Notes under the pieces: model-generated
What the model was told of the DNA's origin: nothing
The model's input: the letters and a program-made list of their open reading frames with translations, nothing else
Databases searched by the model: none
NCBI RefSeq assembly: GCF_000185905.1
Contig: NC_014923.1
Location: 3,991,501 to 4,055,500, forward strand
DNA length: 64,000 nucleotides
Direction of reading: 5' to 3'
DNA from: Mesorhizobium ciceri biovar biserrulae WSM1271
Lineage (GTDB): Bacteria > Pseudomonadota > Alphaproteobacteria > Rhizobiales > Rhizobiaceae
Program-made: the position numbers and the translations under genes
In this document: positions 8,985 to 17,994 of the stretch, one piece after another
Layout: each line of letters starts with the position of its first letter
Position numbering within the stretch: the first letter of the stretch is position 1

Positions 8985-10111
8985 CGGGCTTCCTTCAGCT
9001 TCGGTGCGGCTTCGAGTTTGGCCACGCCTTCCGGTTTGGTCAGCGCCAGGCCGACCAGGCGTATGCGGTAATGGATGAGCGTGTCGCAGCCGAGCACGAA
9101 GAACAAAAGCATGCCCTGGAACACCCGCGCCACCTTGTCGGAGATGCCGAGCGCGCTCTGCACCGCTTCGCCGCCGAGATAGGTCAGTGCCAGCACCAGT
9201 CCGGCGGCAACGATGCCAAGCGGGTTGAGACGGCCGAGGAACGCCACGATGATGGCGGTGAAGCCGTAGCCCGGCGAGATGACGGGCTGCAGCTGACCGA
9301 TGGCGCCGGAGACCTCAGAGATGCCGGCAAGTCCCGCCAGCGCGCCCGACAGCAGGAAGGCAAAGAACACCATCCGGTTGAGGCCGAAGCCGGCGAAGCG
9401 TCCTGCCCGCGGGCTCGAGCCCAGCACGCGCACCTCGAAACCTTTCAGCATGCGGCTCATCAGGATCCAGACCAGCACCGCGGCGACCAGCGCGAAGACA
9501 AAACCCCAGTTTGCCCGTCCGGCATCCGGCATCAGTTCCGGCAACACGGCCGAATCGTTGAACTGGATGGTCTGCGGGAAGCCATGGCCCTGCGGATCGC
9601 GCCACGGTCCGCGCACCAGCCAGTCGAGGAAGAGTTGCGCGACATAGACCAGCATCAGGCTGGTCAGGATCTCGTTGGTGCCGAAGCGCGTCTTGAGCAG
9701 AGCCGGGATCGCCGCATAGGCCGCACCTCCGACCATGCCGAGCAACAGCATCAACGGCAGCACCAGCGGGCCTTCGAACTGCGGAAACAGTACTGGAAGC
9801 ATCGAGCCAACGATGCCGCCGAGGATGAACTGGCCTTCGGCGCCGATGTTCCAGATGTTGGCCTTGTAGCAAACCGACAGGCCGACGGCGATCAGGATGA
9901 GCGGCGCGGCCTTGATCGCCAGCTCATGCAACTGCCAGATTTGGCTGATCGGCTCGATGAAATAGATGTTGAACGCAGTCAGCGGATTGACGCCGAGCAG
10001 CGCGAACATGACGGCCCCGGCAATGATGGTCAGCGCGAAGGCGATGAACGGCGACAGGGCCGAAAACAGCATGGAACGCTGCGGGCGTTTGACGAGTTCG
10101 AGGCGCATCAT
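8981..10111 (-). CDS. ABC transporter permease (BMP/nucleoside type), first subunit
   Basis: A 376-residue inner membrane permease (COG4603-like) pairing with the 307-residue permease downstream. Typical family segments are IWNIGAEGQFILGGIVGS near residue 91 and YGFTAIIVAFLGRLNPLGIV near 279. It overlaps by ATGA both the ATPase gene upstream (10108-10111) and the second permease downstream, so the three genes form one tightly coupled transcription unit. Confidence 0.9.
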   Translation of the reverse strand: MMRLELVKRPQRSMLFSALSPFIAFALTIIAGAVMFALLGVNPLTAFNIYFIEPISQIWQLHELAIKAAPLILIAVGLSVCYKANIWNIGAEGQFILGGIVGSMLPVLFPQFEGPLVLPLMLLLGMVGGAAYAAIPALLKTRFGTNEILTSLMLVYVAQLFLDWLVRGPWRDPQGHGFPQTIQFNDSAVLPELMPDAGRANWGFVFALVAAVLVWILMSRMLKGFEVRVLGSSPRAGRFAGFGLNRMVFFAFLLSGALAGLAGISEVSGAIGQLQPVISPGYGFTAIIVAFLGRLNPLGIVAAGLVLALTYLGGEAVQSALGISDKVARVFQGMLLFFVLGCDTLIHYRIRLVGLALTKPEGVAKLEAAPKLKEAR

Positions 10112-11673
10112 GCCGTCTCCAACGTGTGTTCGGCGTGACCGGGTTCGGCGCCACCCATCAGCAAGCCGACCTTCTCGAAGGTCGCCTCGGCGATCGGTAT
10201 CGGCTTCGACAACTCGCCATTGTGCATGACGGCGATCGCATCCGAGATCTCGAACAGCTCGTCGAGATCCTGGCTGATCACCAGCACCGCCGATCCGCTG
10301 CGCGACAACTCGATCAAGGCCTGGCGGATGTGGGCGGCAGCGCCCGCATCGACCCCCCAGGTCGGCTGGTTCACCACCATGACGCTTGGCCGGCGGTCGA
10401 GTTCGCGGCCGACGATGAATTTCTGCAGATTGCCGCCCGAAAGAGCCGCGGCCTCCGGATCCGGCGCGCTCTTGCGCACGTCCATCGCCTCGATGATGCG
10501 TTGGGACGCGGCCTGGATGGCGGCGCTCTTGACCATTCCGCCGGAACCGACGAACGCCTTGCCGTCGGTGGCATGGCGCGACAGCAGCAGGTTTTCGGAA
10601 AGCTTCATGCGCGGTGCGGCACCGTGGCCGAGGCGCTCCTCCGGCACGAAGGCAGCGCCCAGCAGGCGCCGTCCGGTGATGGTGAGGCTTCCCGAATCCT
10701 TGCCGCGAATGCGCACCGAGGCGGCATCCTGCTGCAGCACTTCGCCTGAAACGGATTCGAAGAACTCGCCCTGACCATTGCCGGCGACGCCGGCGATGCC
10801 GATCACCTCCCCGGCGCGGACGTTCAGGTTGATGCCCTTGAGCGGGATCGAGAACGGCGTTGCCGGTTGGCGGCTGAGATTGCGGATTTCGAGCAGCGGC
10901 TGCGCCTTGTCGATGCCCTCGACCGGCGCGCGCACCACGGCCTGCACCTCGTTGCCGACCATCATTCGCGCCAGCGAAGAGGCTGTTTCCTCACGCGGAT
11001 TGCAATGGCCGACCACCTTGCCGTGGCGCAGCACGGTGGCGCGGTCGCAGATGCGTTTGACCTCTTCGAGCCGGTGCGAGATGTAGAGGATGGATTTGCC
11101 TTCCGAGCGCAGGCGCTCCAGCGTCTCGAACAGCTTGTCGGCTTCCTGCGGCGTCAACACCGAGGTCGGTTCGTCCAGGATGATGAGCTGCGGCGTCTGC
11201 AGCAGGCAGCGGATGATTTCGATGCGCTGGCGCTCGCCCACCGACAGGTCGCCGACCAGCGATTCAGGATCGAGCGGCAGGCCATAGCTGAAGGAAAGCG
11301 CCCTCGCCTTCGCAGCGATGCTGCTGATCGGCGAGCCGTCGTCCAGCGACAGCGCGATGTTTTCGGCCGCGGTCAGCGCCTCGAACAGCGAAAAATGCTG
11401 GAACACCATGCCGATGCCGAGCTTTTTCGCGACGCCCGGGCTGGAAATCCTGACGGCCTGACCGTTCCAGAAGATCTCGCCGGCATTGGGCTCCAGCGAG
11501 CCGAAAAGCATCTTGACCAGCGTCGACTTGCCGGCGCCGTTTTCGCCGAGCAAGGCGTGGATCTCACCCCTGGCAATGTCGAGATCGATATGATCGCACG
11601 CCGTCAGCGTGCCGAATATCTTGGTGAGGCCACGCACCTCAAGCAGGTTCGTGCCGTCCTGATTTGCACTCAC
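10108..11673 (-). CDS. ABC transporter ATP-binding protein with two nucleotide-binding domains (BMP/nucleoside importer)
   Basis: A 521-residue double ABC ATPase. The first half has an intact Walker A (GENGAGKST), signature (LSVGERQRIEI) and Walker B (LIILDEPTSVL). The second half has a degenerate Walker A (GVAGNGQGE) but a signature LSGGNLQKF, as in RbsA-like and YufO-like sugar and nucleoside importers. I chose GTG at 11671-11673 because GGGAGG lies five bases before it; the frame remains open upstream to 11757, with an ATG at 11685. First gene of the importer operon. Confidence 0.9.
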   Translation of the reverse strand: MSANQDGTNLLEVRGLTKIFGTLTACDHIDLDIARGEIHALLGENGAGKSTLVKMLFGSLEPNAGEIFWNGQAVRISSPGVAKKLGIGMVFQHFSLFEALTAAENIALSLDDGSPISSIAAKARALSFSYGLPLDPESLVGDLSVGERQRIEIIRCLLQTPQLIILDEPTSVLTPQEADKLFETLERLRSEGKSILYISHRLEEVKRICDRATVLRHGKVVGHCNPREETASSLARMMVGNEVQAVVRAPVEGIDKAQPLLEIRNLSRQPATPFSIPLKGINLNVRAGEVIGIAGVAGNGQGEFFESVSGEVLQQDAASVRIRGKDSGSLTITGRRLLGAAFVPEERLGHGAAPRMKLSENLLLSRHATDGKAFVGSGGMVKSAAIQAASQRIIEAMDVRKSAPDPEAAALSGGNLQKFIVGRELDRRPSVMVVNQPTWGVDAGAAAHIRQALIELSRSGSAVLVISQDLDELFEISDAIAVMHNGELSKPIPIAEATFEKVGLLMGGAEPGHAEHTLETA

Positions 11674-11818
11674 AGTGCCTCCCATCTGGTTAGCCAGACA
11701 TGTTCTGTGTTCCCGCAGGCATGGTAGGCGCGGCCGGCTCTCATCGGAAAGCGGCACACGTCTTGAAAGAGCTTCAAGAATTTCAGCGGAAATTCAAGGG
11801 ATAGCAAGGCAGAACGAA

Positions 11819-12796
11819 CTAAGGGATGAGAATGGTCGTCCCTGTGGTCCTGCGGCCCTCGAGGTCGGAATGCGCCTTGCCGGCGTCCTTCAGCGCGTAG
11901 CGCTGGTTGATCTGGATCTCGACCGCGCCGCTGAGCACGACCTCGAACAGGGCGGCAGCAGAAGCGTCGAGGTCCTCGCGTTTTGCGTTGTAGACGAACA
12001 GTGTCGGCCTTGTTGCGAACAACGAGCCCTTCTGTGCCAGCAACGACATGCTGAACGGCGGTATAGGTCCCGAGGACTGGCCAAAGCTGACGAACATGCC
12101 GAGCGGCCGCAGGCAGTCGAGCGAAGCCGGAAACGTGTCGTTGCCGACCGAATCGTAGACGACATCGCATTTTTTGCCGCCGGTGATGGCGGCGACGCCG
12201 GCGACGAAATCCTGTTCCTTGTAGTTGATGACGTGATCGAAACCATGCGCCCTGGCGAGCTCGATCTTGTCGGACGAGCTGGCGGTGCCGATGACGGTGG
12301 CGCCGAGATGTTTTGCCCATTGGCCGAGGATCAGGCCGACGCCGCCTGCAGCGGCATGGAACAGGATCGTGTCGCCGGCCTTCACCTTGAACGTCCGCCG
12401 CAGCAGATATTCCGCGGTCATGCCCTTCAGCATCATCGCTGCGGCCTGTTCGTCGCTGATGCCATCCGGAACCTTGACCACGCGGCTGGCATCGATGACG
12501 CGTTCTTGCGCGTAAGCCCCCGTCGTCACGGCATAGGCGATGCGATCGCCCGGATTCAGCCAGTCGACGCCATGGCCGACCTCCAGCACCACGCCGGCGG
12601 CTTCGCTGCCTGGCACGAGCGGGAAGCCGCCGGGTGGCGGATAGAGACCGGAGCGATGGTAGACATCGATGAAATTGAGGCCGATCGCGGTGTGCCGGAC
12701 CAGGATCTGCCCGGATCCCGGCTGGCCGGGATCAGCGTCCTCATAGGTCAGAACTTCCGGGCCGCCATTGGCATGAATGCGGATCGCTTTGGACAT
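11819..12796 (-). CDS. qor: quinone oxidoreductase, zinc-independent MDR family
   Basis: A 325-residue NADPH-dependent quinone reductase of the medium-chain dehydrogenase superfamily. The nucleotide-binding Rossmann motif AAAGGVGLILGQWAKHLGA lies near residue 149. The quinone oxidoreductase signature with GMTAEYLLRRTFKVKAGDTI precedes it. No zinc-binding cysteines are seen. It starts with MSKAIRIHANGGPEVLTYED, close to E. coli Qor. It is read in the same direction as pcs, 57 bases downstream of it. Confidence 0.88.
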   Translation of the reverse strand: MSKAIRIHANGGPEVLTYEDADPGQPGSGQILVRHTAIGLNFIDVYHRSGLYPPPGGFPLVPGSEAAGVVLEVGHGVDWLNPGDRIAYAVTTGAYAQERVIDASRVVKVPDGISDEQAAAMMLKGMTAEYLLRRTFKVKAGDTILFHAAAGGVGLILGQWAKHLGATVIGTASSSDKIELARAHGFDHVINYKEQDFVAGVAAITGGKKCDVVYDSVGNDTFPASLDCLRPLGMFVSFGQSSGPIPPFSMSLLAQKGSLFATRPTLFVYNAKREDLDASAAALFEVVLSGAVEIQINQRYALKDAGKAHSDLEGRRTTGTTILIP

Positions 12797-12853
12797 TGCT
12801 AGGCTTCCTGTGGGCTAGGCTTGTGGGGCCAGGCTCCCTGTGGGAGTGGCCGA

Positions 12854-13687
12854 TCAGGCCTTTTTGGCACCGAGATTGGGAAAGAACTGCATGATGCCAC
12901 CGATGCAGGCAAGATAAAGCCCGGTGATGGTGATGCCGATCTTGGTGAAGGTGCTGACCTGCTCGCCCAGCACGCCGATCTGATCGTAGAAGGCGGCGAG
13001 CGCCGCTTGGGCCAGGGCAAGCGCGCCGAAAGCGCACCACAACAGGGTCATCCCAAGGTTGATGCGCCGCAGCCGCACCACCCGCACCGGGTGGATGAAG
13101 TTGATCGGCACGAAAGTCAGGACGCCGGCCACCACCACCACCGCGAACGAAACCCATTGTCCGGGCTCGATGACGAACAGGGTGAACACCACCATGTTCC
13201 AGACCACCGGGAATCCCTTGAAGAAATTCTCCTTCGTCTTCATGCCGGTGTCGGCATAGTAGATGGCGCTGGAAACGACGATGATCGCCGCCGACAGGAA
13301 TGACAGGCCCTCGCCCATGAAGCCGCGCTGATAGAGCGCGAAGGCCGGGATCAGCACGTAGGTCACGTAGTCGATGATGTTGTCGAGCAGTTCGCCCGAC
13401 CATGTCGGCAGGATCTCCTTGACCTCGAGTTTTCTGGCGATCGGCCCATCGATGCCGTCGACGAACAGGGCCAGCCCGAGCCACCAGAACATTGCGGTCC
13501 AGCGCTCTTCACTTGCCGCCACGAGCGACAGGAAGGCCAGGAACGACCCCGAGGCGGTCAAAAGGTGGACGGAGAACGCCCTCGCCTGCGGCCAGGTGAC
13601 CTTCTTCTTCGGGCGCGGAATCCGGTCCGTGATCTTTTTGGCGGCTTTTCGTGCTGCCAAATTCCTGGCCGTTGTGTTCTTGCTCAC
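12854..13687 (-). CDS. pcs: phosphatidylcholine synthase
   Basis: An integral membrane CDP-alcohol phosphatidyltransferase that condenses choline with CDP-diacylglycerol to phosphatidylcholine, a pathway typical of rhizobia and related bacteria. The motif DG-x2-(D)G-x-AR...G...D...D appears as VDGIDGPIARKLEVKE followed by GELLDNIIDYVTY. About eight membrane segments follow. A GTG at 13685-13687 overlaps the TGA of the DUF1326 gene (GTGA), which suggests translational coupling; the frame stays open further upstream. The product is about 277 residues, longer than the roughly 240 of S. meliloti Pcs because of a basic N-terminal extension. Confidence 0.88.
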   Translation of the reverse strand: MSKNTTARNLAARKAAKKITDRIPRPKKKVTWPQARAFSVHLLTASGSFLAFLSLVAASEERWTAMFWWLGLALFVDGIDGPIARKLEVKEILPTWSGELLDNIIDYVTYVLIPAFALYQRGFMGEGLSFLSAAIIVVSSAIYYADTGMKTKENFFKGFPVVWNMVVFTLFVIEPGQWVSFAVVVVAGVLTFVPINFIHPVRVVRLRRINLGMTLLWCAFGALALAQAALAAFYDQIGVLGEQVSTFTKIGITITGLYLACIGGIMQFFPNLGAKKA

Positions 13688-14298
13688 GGGCCCCGCCAAT
13701 CCAGCTTGCAGATTTCGGCCGAACGGCCGGCGAAATTCCAATTGCGGCCAAAAGCCCGCATCTTGCTCTTGTCGGACCTGGCCACGATGATCTCGGGCGC
13801 GATCCAGTATTCCGAATTGCTGATCACCGTATCCTTGTCACGGTCCTTGCCTTGGATGGGTGTGACCGCTCCGTCGATAATCCTGGGTATCTGGAAGATA
13901 CGCGTTTTGTCACGCGTCTCATAGGTGATCGGCACCTGCTCGACACCGAGGAATTTGCCGACGAGGATTGAGAGCAGCGATGTGGTTCCACCTGCCTTGC
14001 CCGTGAAGATCTTTGTCAGCGCCTTGACCGCATAGACAGAGGCGCGGCTGTCGATGAACAGGCCCGCGGTCCAGTTGCCGCGGCTCATATAGCCTGGGAT
14101 TTCCATGATCAGCCCAAGATTGAGCCCGGACAGATCGACCTCACCGAAATGGCCGGCATCGATGCGAAACCCGGCCCATGTCTGGCAATAGCCTTCGGTC
14201 GGCGGATGATTGCCAAGCGAGAGCACGCAAGGGCAAAAAACCGTGCAATTGCAGGAGAGTACGAGCTCTCCCTTCATCGCCCAGCTCTGGTCTGCCAT
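13684..14298 (-). CDS. DUF1326 domain-containing protein
   Basis: A 204-residue protein starting MADQSWAMKGELVLSCNCTV, with the DUF1326 cysteine motif CNCTVFCPC near residue 16. The cysteines suggest metal or thiol chemistry; function is unknown. The ATG at 14296-14298 has a GGGGGA ribosome binding site. It sits 14 bases after a DUF2182 gene and overlaps pcs, so the three are probably one operon. DUF1326 and DUF2182 genes are often neighbours in proteobacteria (from knowledge of the families), which suggests a joint membrane-associated function. Confidence 0.8.
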   Translation of the reverse strand: MADQSWAMKGELVLSCNCTVFCPCVLSLGNHPPTEGYCQTWAGFRIDAGHFGEVDLSGLNLGLIMEIPGYMSRGNWTAGLFIDSRASVYAVKALTKIFTGKAGGTTSLLSILVGKFLGVEQVPITYETRDKTRIFQIPRIIDGAVTPIQGKDRDKDTVISNSEYWIAPEIIVARSDKSKMRAFGRNWNFAGRSAEICKLDWRGP

Positions 14299-14312
14299 CG
14301 ATTTTCCCCCAC

Positions 14313-15209
14313 TCACAGCGAGACTACTAGCAGCGCGGCTGCCCAGACAAGCAGTATCGCACCGGCCAGCCGGGTTGGAACCCTGCTGGCCGTTTGTTTT
14401 TCGATCAGGGTGAACAGGCTGATCAACGCCATCCAGAAAACGTTCATGACGCCAACGGCGAACATCACCAGCATCAAGGCCCAGCAGCAGCCCAGACACC
14501 ACAGACCTTGCGCGACACCGAGCCGAAAGATGTTAAGGGGCCTTGCGCTCCAGCTCGCGAAAAGGATCGAGAACGGGTTCTTGCATTTCTTAAGGCAAGC
14601 TTCCTTCAGGCCGCTGAACTGGTAGAGGCCGGCAATCAGCAGAGCGAGCGCACCGGCAATGCCGATGACCGGATCGAGCATCCCGGCTGACGAAGCGAAT
14701 GCATGGACGGCCAAGGTCAGCGCCGCGAACGCAATTGAAGCGGCGAGCCAGACGCTGAGATAGCCGGCGACCAGCAGCAGCGGGTGAACGACCGGTTCGC
14801 CCTTGATGCGTGCCGTGTCAGCGATCTCGCAATAGGTGCGTATCATCGGCGCCGCCGAAGGCAGCATCGTCGCGATCGCCATCAGGAACCACATCGAAAC
14901 GAGCGCGCCGGCCCGCAAGCCGAGACCTGCGTCCAAAGGCACCGGTGAGAGGCACAGCACAAAGAACCGTTCCAGGAAATAGGGCAGCGGCAGTTGCGGC
15001 AGGCTGCGAAGGATCGTGTCGCCAGGGGCGCCGACGCCCGCAATCCCTGTTTCAGCCCCGCGGATTGCCATCGCCGCAAGAGACAGCCATGCAAGCAGGA
15101 TGCAAGCGCCGACAACGACGTTTACCGTGACCCGGGGATTGCGCGCGATGCCGGCCATGGCGCGGCCGGCGCGGTCGAGATGGCTGAAGTCGTCCTGCTG
15201 GCCGGTCAT
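14313..15209 (-). CDS. DUF2182 domain-containing membrane protein
   Basis: A 298-residue integral membrane protein with about seven hydrophobic segments. Conserved DUF2182 features are the W-F-L-M-x-I-A-x-M-L-P segment near residue 105 and the C-terminal LKEACLKKCKNPFSILFASW with paired cysteines. The family is described as predicted metal-binding membrane proteins; no reaction is known. I prefer the ATG at 15207-15209 (MTGQQDDFSHLDRAG) over an open extension to 15302, which would run into the divergent UbiH-like promoter. Confidence 0.75.
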   Translation of the reverse strand: MTGQQDDFSHLDRAGRAMAGIARNPRVTVNVVVGACILLAWLSLAAMAIRGAETGIAGVGAPGDTILRSLPQLPLPYFLERFFVLCLSPVPLDAGLGLRAGALVSMWFLMAIATMLPSAAPMIRTYCEIADTARIKGEPVVHPLLLVAGYLSVWLAASIAFAALTLAVHAFASSAGMLDPVIGIAGALALLIAGLYQFSGLKEACLKKCKNPFSILFASWSARPLNIFRLGVAQGLWCLGCCWALMLVMFAVGVMNVFWMALISLFTLIEKQTASRVPTRLAGAILLVWAAALLVVSL

Positions 15210-15321
15210 GACATCCGAATGGGCCGAATCGCCGCGTTGATCAAGCGGCATGATCTGACCTATATGCTGATCGAACGGCAGGTCGGGTGGACCGCCTCGC
15301 ATTGCAAGCCGGAAGCCGATC

Positions 15322-16533
15322 TTGGAGCATCAGCAAACTGCGCGGATACTGGTTGCCGGCACGGGGCCGGCAGGGCTGATCGCGGCACTGGGTTTTGCCG
15401 CCGAAGGTTTCCTGGTGACACTGGTCGGGCCGGAGGCCACCGCCCCCGATGGTCGCACAACGGCCCTGATGAACCCTGCCTTGAAAGTGCTCGACCGGCT
15501 CGGCGTGCTCGAAGCCGTCATATCCAAGGCGGCGCCTTTGAAGGTGATGCGCATCGTCGACGCCACCAGCCGGCTGATCCGCAGCCCGGTCGTCACCTTC
15601 CGCGCCAGCGAGATCGACGAGGATGAATTCGGGCTGAACCTTCCCAACAGCGTCCTCACCCCGGCACTCGCCAGCGCCGTTGCCGCGCACGCCGGCATCG
15701 ACTGGCTGAGGTCGATGGTGGCGAACTGGCATCTCGATGCCGAGCATGTTCGTGCCGGCCTCGCCGACGGCAGCTCGGTTGACGCATCGCTGGCGGTCGC
15801 CGCTGACGGACGCTTGTCACCGGCGCGCCAGGCGGCCGGCATCTCGACCTCGGCCCGGTCCTACCCGCAGGCAGCTCTCGTCCTCAATTTCGGCCATAGC
15901 GGCGACCACGCCTTCACCTCGACGGAATTCCACACCGAGACCGGTCCGTTCACGCAGGTCCCGCTGCCCGGCAATCGCTCCAGCCTGGTCTGGGTGGTCA
16001 AGCCCGAGACCGCGACCGAGCTCGCCGCGCTGGACGATGCGACACTTTCTCAGCGGGTCGAACAGCAGATGCAGTCGATGCTGGGCCGGGTGGCTGTCGA
16101 GCCGGGCCGGCAGATCTACCCGCTATCGGCGGTGACGCCGCTGCGTTTCGCAAGGGATCGGGTGGCGCTGGTCGGCGAAGCCGCCCATGTGTTTCCGCCG
16201 ATCGGTGCGCAAGGCCTCAACCTCGGCATCAGAGACGTCGACGATCTAATTGGAATCGCTTGTGAAAATCGATCCGATCCGGGCGCAGCCAAGGCGCTTG
16301 CAGCCTACGATTTCAAGCGCCGCCCCGACATTCTGGCGCGCAGCAGCGCGGTCAACCTGCTCAACATGTCGCTGCTTTCCGACATGCTGCCGGCGCAGAT
16401 GGCCCGCGTTGCCGGGCTCGGCGTGCTCGGAGGCTTCGCGCCGCTTCGGGCTTTTTTCATGCGCGAGGGGCTTCGTCCCGGCAGCGGTTTTGCCGCGCTT
16501 GCCGGCGGGTTAGGGAAACAGGTCCGGCGCTAG
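15322..16533 (+). CDS. UbiH/UbiF family FAD-dependent hydroxylase
   Basis: A 403-residue class A flavoprotein monooxygenase of the type that hydroxylates the ubiquinone precursor ring. It shows the FAD dinucleotide motif VAGTGPAGLIAALGFAAEG near residue 10, the DG motif AADGRLSPAR near 157, and the second FAD motif VALVGEAAHVFPPIGAQGLN near 283. The start is a TTG at 15322 with GGAAG upstream. Which ring position is hydroxylated cannot be read from the sequence. Its last 24 bases overlap the convergent AEC carrier gene. Confidence 0.85.
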   Translation: MEHQQTARILVAGTGPAGLIAALGFAAEGFLVTLVGPEATAPDGRTTALMNPALKVLDRLGVLEAVISKAAPLKVMRIVDATSRLIRSPVVTFRASEIDEDEFGLNLPNSVLTPALASAVAAHAGIDWLRSMVANWHLDAEHVRAGLADGSSVDASLAVAADGRLSPARQAAGISTSARSYPQAALVLNFGHSGDHAFTSTEFHTETGPFTQVPLPGNRSSLVWVVKPETATELAALDDATLSQRVEQQMQSMLGRVAVEPGRQIYPLSAVTPLRFARDRVALVGEAAHVFPPIGAQGLNLGIRDVDDLIGIACENRSDPGAAKALAAYDFKRRPDILARSSAVNLLNMSLLSDMLPAQMARVAGLGVLGGFAPLRAFFMREGLRPGSGFAALAGGLGKQVRR

Positions 16534-17472
16534 GATATTGTGCCGGATCAGGTAGAGCAGCCCGGTAACGGTCACGACCGACAGGCAGGTTGTGATCAGC
16601 ACACTGGCCGACGCTCGCTGTACCCAGACGCCATACTGCTGGGCGATGACGAAGACGTTCGTGGCGGTCGGCAATGCGGCCAGAAGCACCGCCGAGAAGA
16701 CCCATGTCTCAGAGAAATTGCCGATCCAGCTCAGCACGACATAACAGAGCAACGGGTGCAGGATCAACTTCAGCGCCGCGATCGGAACCATCTCATGCGG
16801 GACGCGATTGAGTGGCCTGAGCGCCAGCGTGACGCCCATGGCAAACAGCGCGCAAGGTGCGGCCGCACGGGAAAGATATTCTAGAAATCGCTCCACCGGC
16901 ACGGGCGGTCGAAAGCCGATATAGGCGGCGCCGACACCCAGGGCGGTTGCGATGATGAACGGGTGCAGCACGATCTTGCGCACCACACCCAGCGCAAGCC
17001 GGAGAGGAGTGGTCTTCTCGTCGCCCGACAGCGCCATCATCATGGGCGCGATGGCGAAATGCATGATGTTCTCGAAACAGAAGATCAAGGCGACCGGCAC
17101 AGCCGCCTCCTCGCCGAAGGCCAGCAATGCCAGGCCCGGTCCCATATAGCCGATATTGCCATAGGCGGCCGCGAGCGCCTTGATTGTCGATTGCGCTATC
17201 TCGCCGCGCGAGGTCAGGACCGACCCCATGAACATCAAGGAAAATATCATGAAGGTCGAGACGACCGAGCCGAAGATGAAGCGCCATTCCGTCAGGTCTT
17301 CGAACGGCGTCTTGGCAAGCAGTTGGAAGAAAAGTGCCGGCAGCGCGACATAGACGATGAACGTGTTCATCCAGCCGAGCGCCTCCAGCGGCTGCCTGGT
17401 GATGCGCGCCACCAGAAACCCGACAAAAATCAAGCCGAAGAACGGAAGAACAAGACCGATGACGTCAGACAT
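16510..17472 (-). CDS. AEC family transporter (auxin efflux carrier-like permease)
   Basis: A 320-residue inner membrane carrier of the AEC family, with ten hydrophobic segments arranged as two five-helix halves. The N-terminal VIGLVLPFFGLIFVGFLVAR and the segment AALPTATNVFVIAQQYGV near residue 272 are typical. Bacterial members export or import small carboxylic acids such as malate or malonate; the substrate is unknown here. Converges on the UbiH-like gene with a 24-base overlap. Confidence 0.85.
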   Translation of the reverse strand: MSDVIGLVLPFFGLIFVGFLVARITRQPLEALGWMNTFIVYVALPALFFQLLAKTPFEDLTEWRFIFGSVVSTFMIFSLMFMGSVLTSRGEIAQSTIKALAAAYGNIGYMGPGLALLAFGEEAAVPVALIFCFENIMHFAIAPMMMALSGDEKTTPLRLALGVVRKIVLHPFIIATALGVGAAYIGFRPPVPVERFLEYLSRAAAPCALFAMGVTLALRPLNRVPHEMVPIAALKLILHPLLCYVVLSWIGNFSETWVFSAVLLAALPTATNVFVIAQQYGVWVQRASASVLITTCLSVVTVTGLLYLIRHNILAPDLFP

Positions 17473-17597
17473 TTTTATGCTGGTCCGAAACCCTGGCGCC
17501 GGGCTAGCCCGTTGCTTAATAGGGCGTCAAGCGCCTCGGGATTGAATTGATGCGCGGTCTGCGCCAAATAAGCTCAAGGAATTCAGTGGTGAGTACG

Positions 17598-17921
17598 ATG
17601 AAAACAGCCAAATTCGCAATCGGACAGGTGGTTCGCCACCGGCTGTTTCCATTCAGGGGCATCATTTTCGATGTCGATCCGCAATTCGCCAACACCGACG
17701 AATGGTACGAAGCCATCCCCGCCGACGTGCGGCCGCGCAAGGATCAGCCTTTCTATCATCTGCTCGCCGAGAATTCGGAGACCGAATACATCGCCTACGT
17801 CTCCGAGCAGAATCTGCTTGAGGATCAGTCGGGCGAGCCGGTCCGGCATCCGCAGATCAAAGAGATGTTCGACAAGAGGCCGGACGGCGGCTACCAGCCG
17901 AAACGGCAGTCCACGCATTAG
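17598..17921 (+). CDS. hspQ: heat shock protein HspQ (hemimethylated-DNA-binding YccV family)
   Basis: A 107-residue cytoplasmic protein starting MKTAKFAIGQVVRHRLFPFRG, a clear HspQ/YccV match. In E. coli HspQ modulates Lon protease specificity and was first described as binding hemimethylated DNA. I chose the ATG at 17598 rather than the in-frame start at 17547, because the family begins at MKxAKF. A strong terminator follows 20 bases after the stop. Confidence 0.9.
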   Translation: MKTAKFAIGQVVRHRLFPFRGIIFDVDPQFANTDEWYEAIPADVRPRKDQPFYHLLAENSETEYIAYVSEQNLLEDQSGEPVRHPQIKEMFDKRPDGGYQPKRQSTH

Positions 17922-17942
17922 CCTACTGGAAGACAATCACAA

Positions 17943-17970
17943 AAAAAGCGGGGCATGAACCCCGCTTTTT
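17943..17970. terminator. bidirectional rho-independent terminator
   Basis: Perfect 11-bp inverted repeat (aaaaagcgggg / ccccgcttttt) with a 6-base loop. A-tract on the left and T-tract on the right make it functional in both directions. It serves hspQ (plus strand) and the IalB-like gene (minus strand). Confidence 0.9.
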
Positions 17971-17994
17971 TGTTGGCTCGGCGATATCGGCCGA

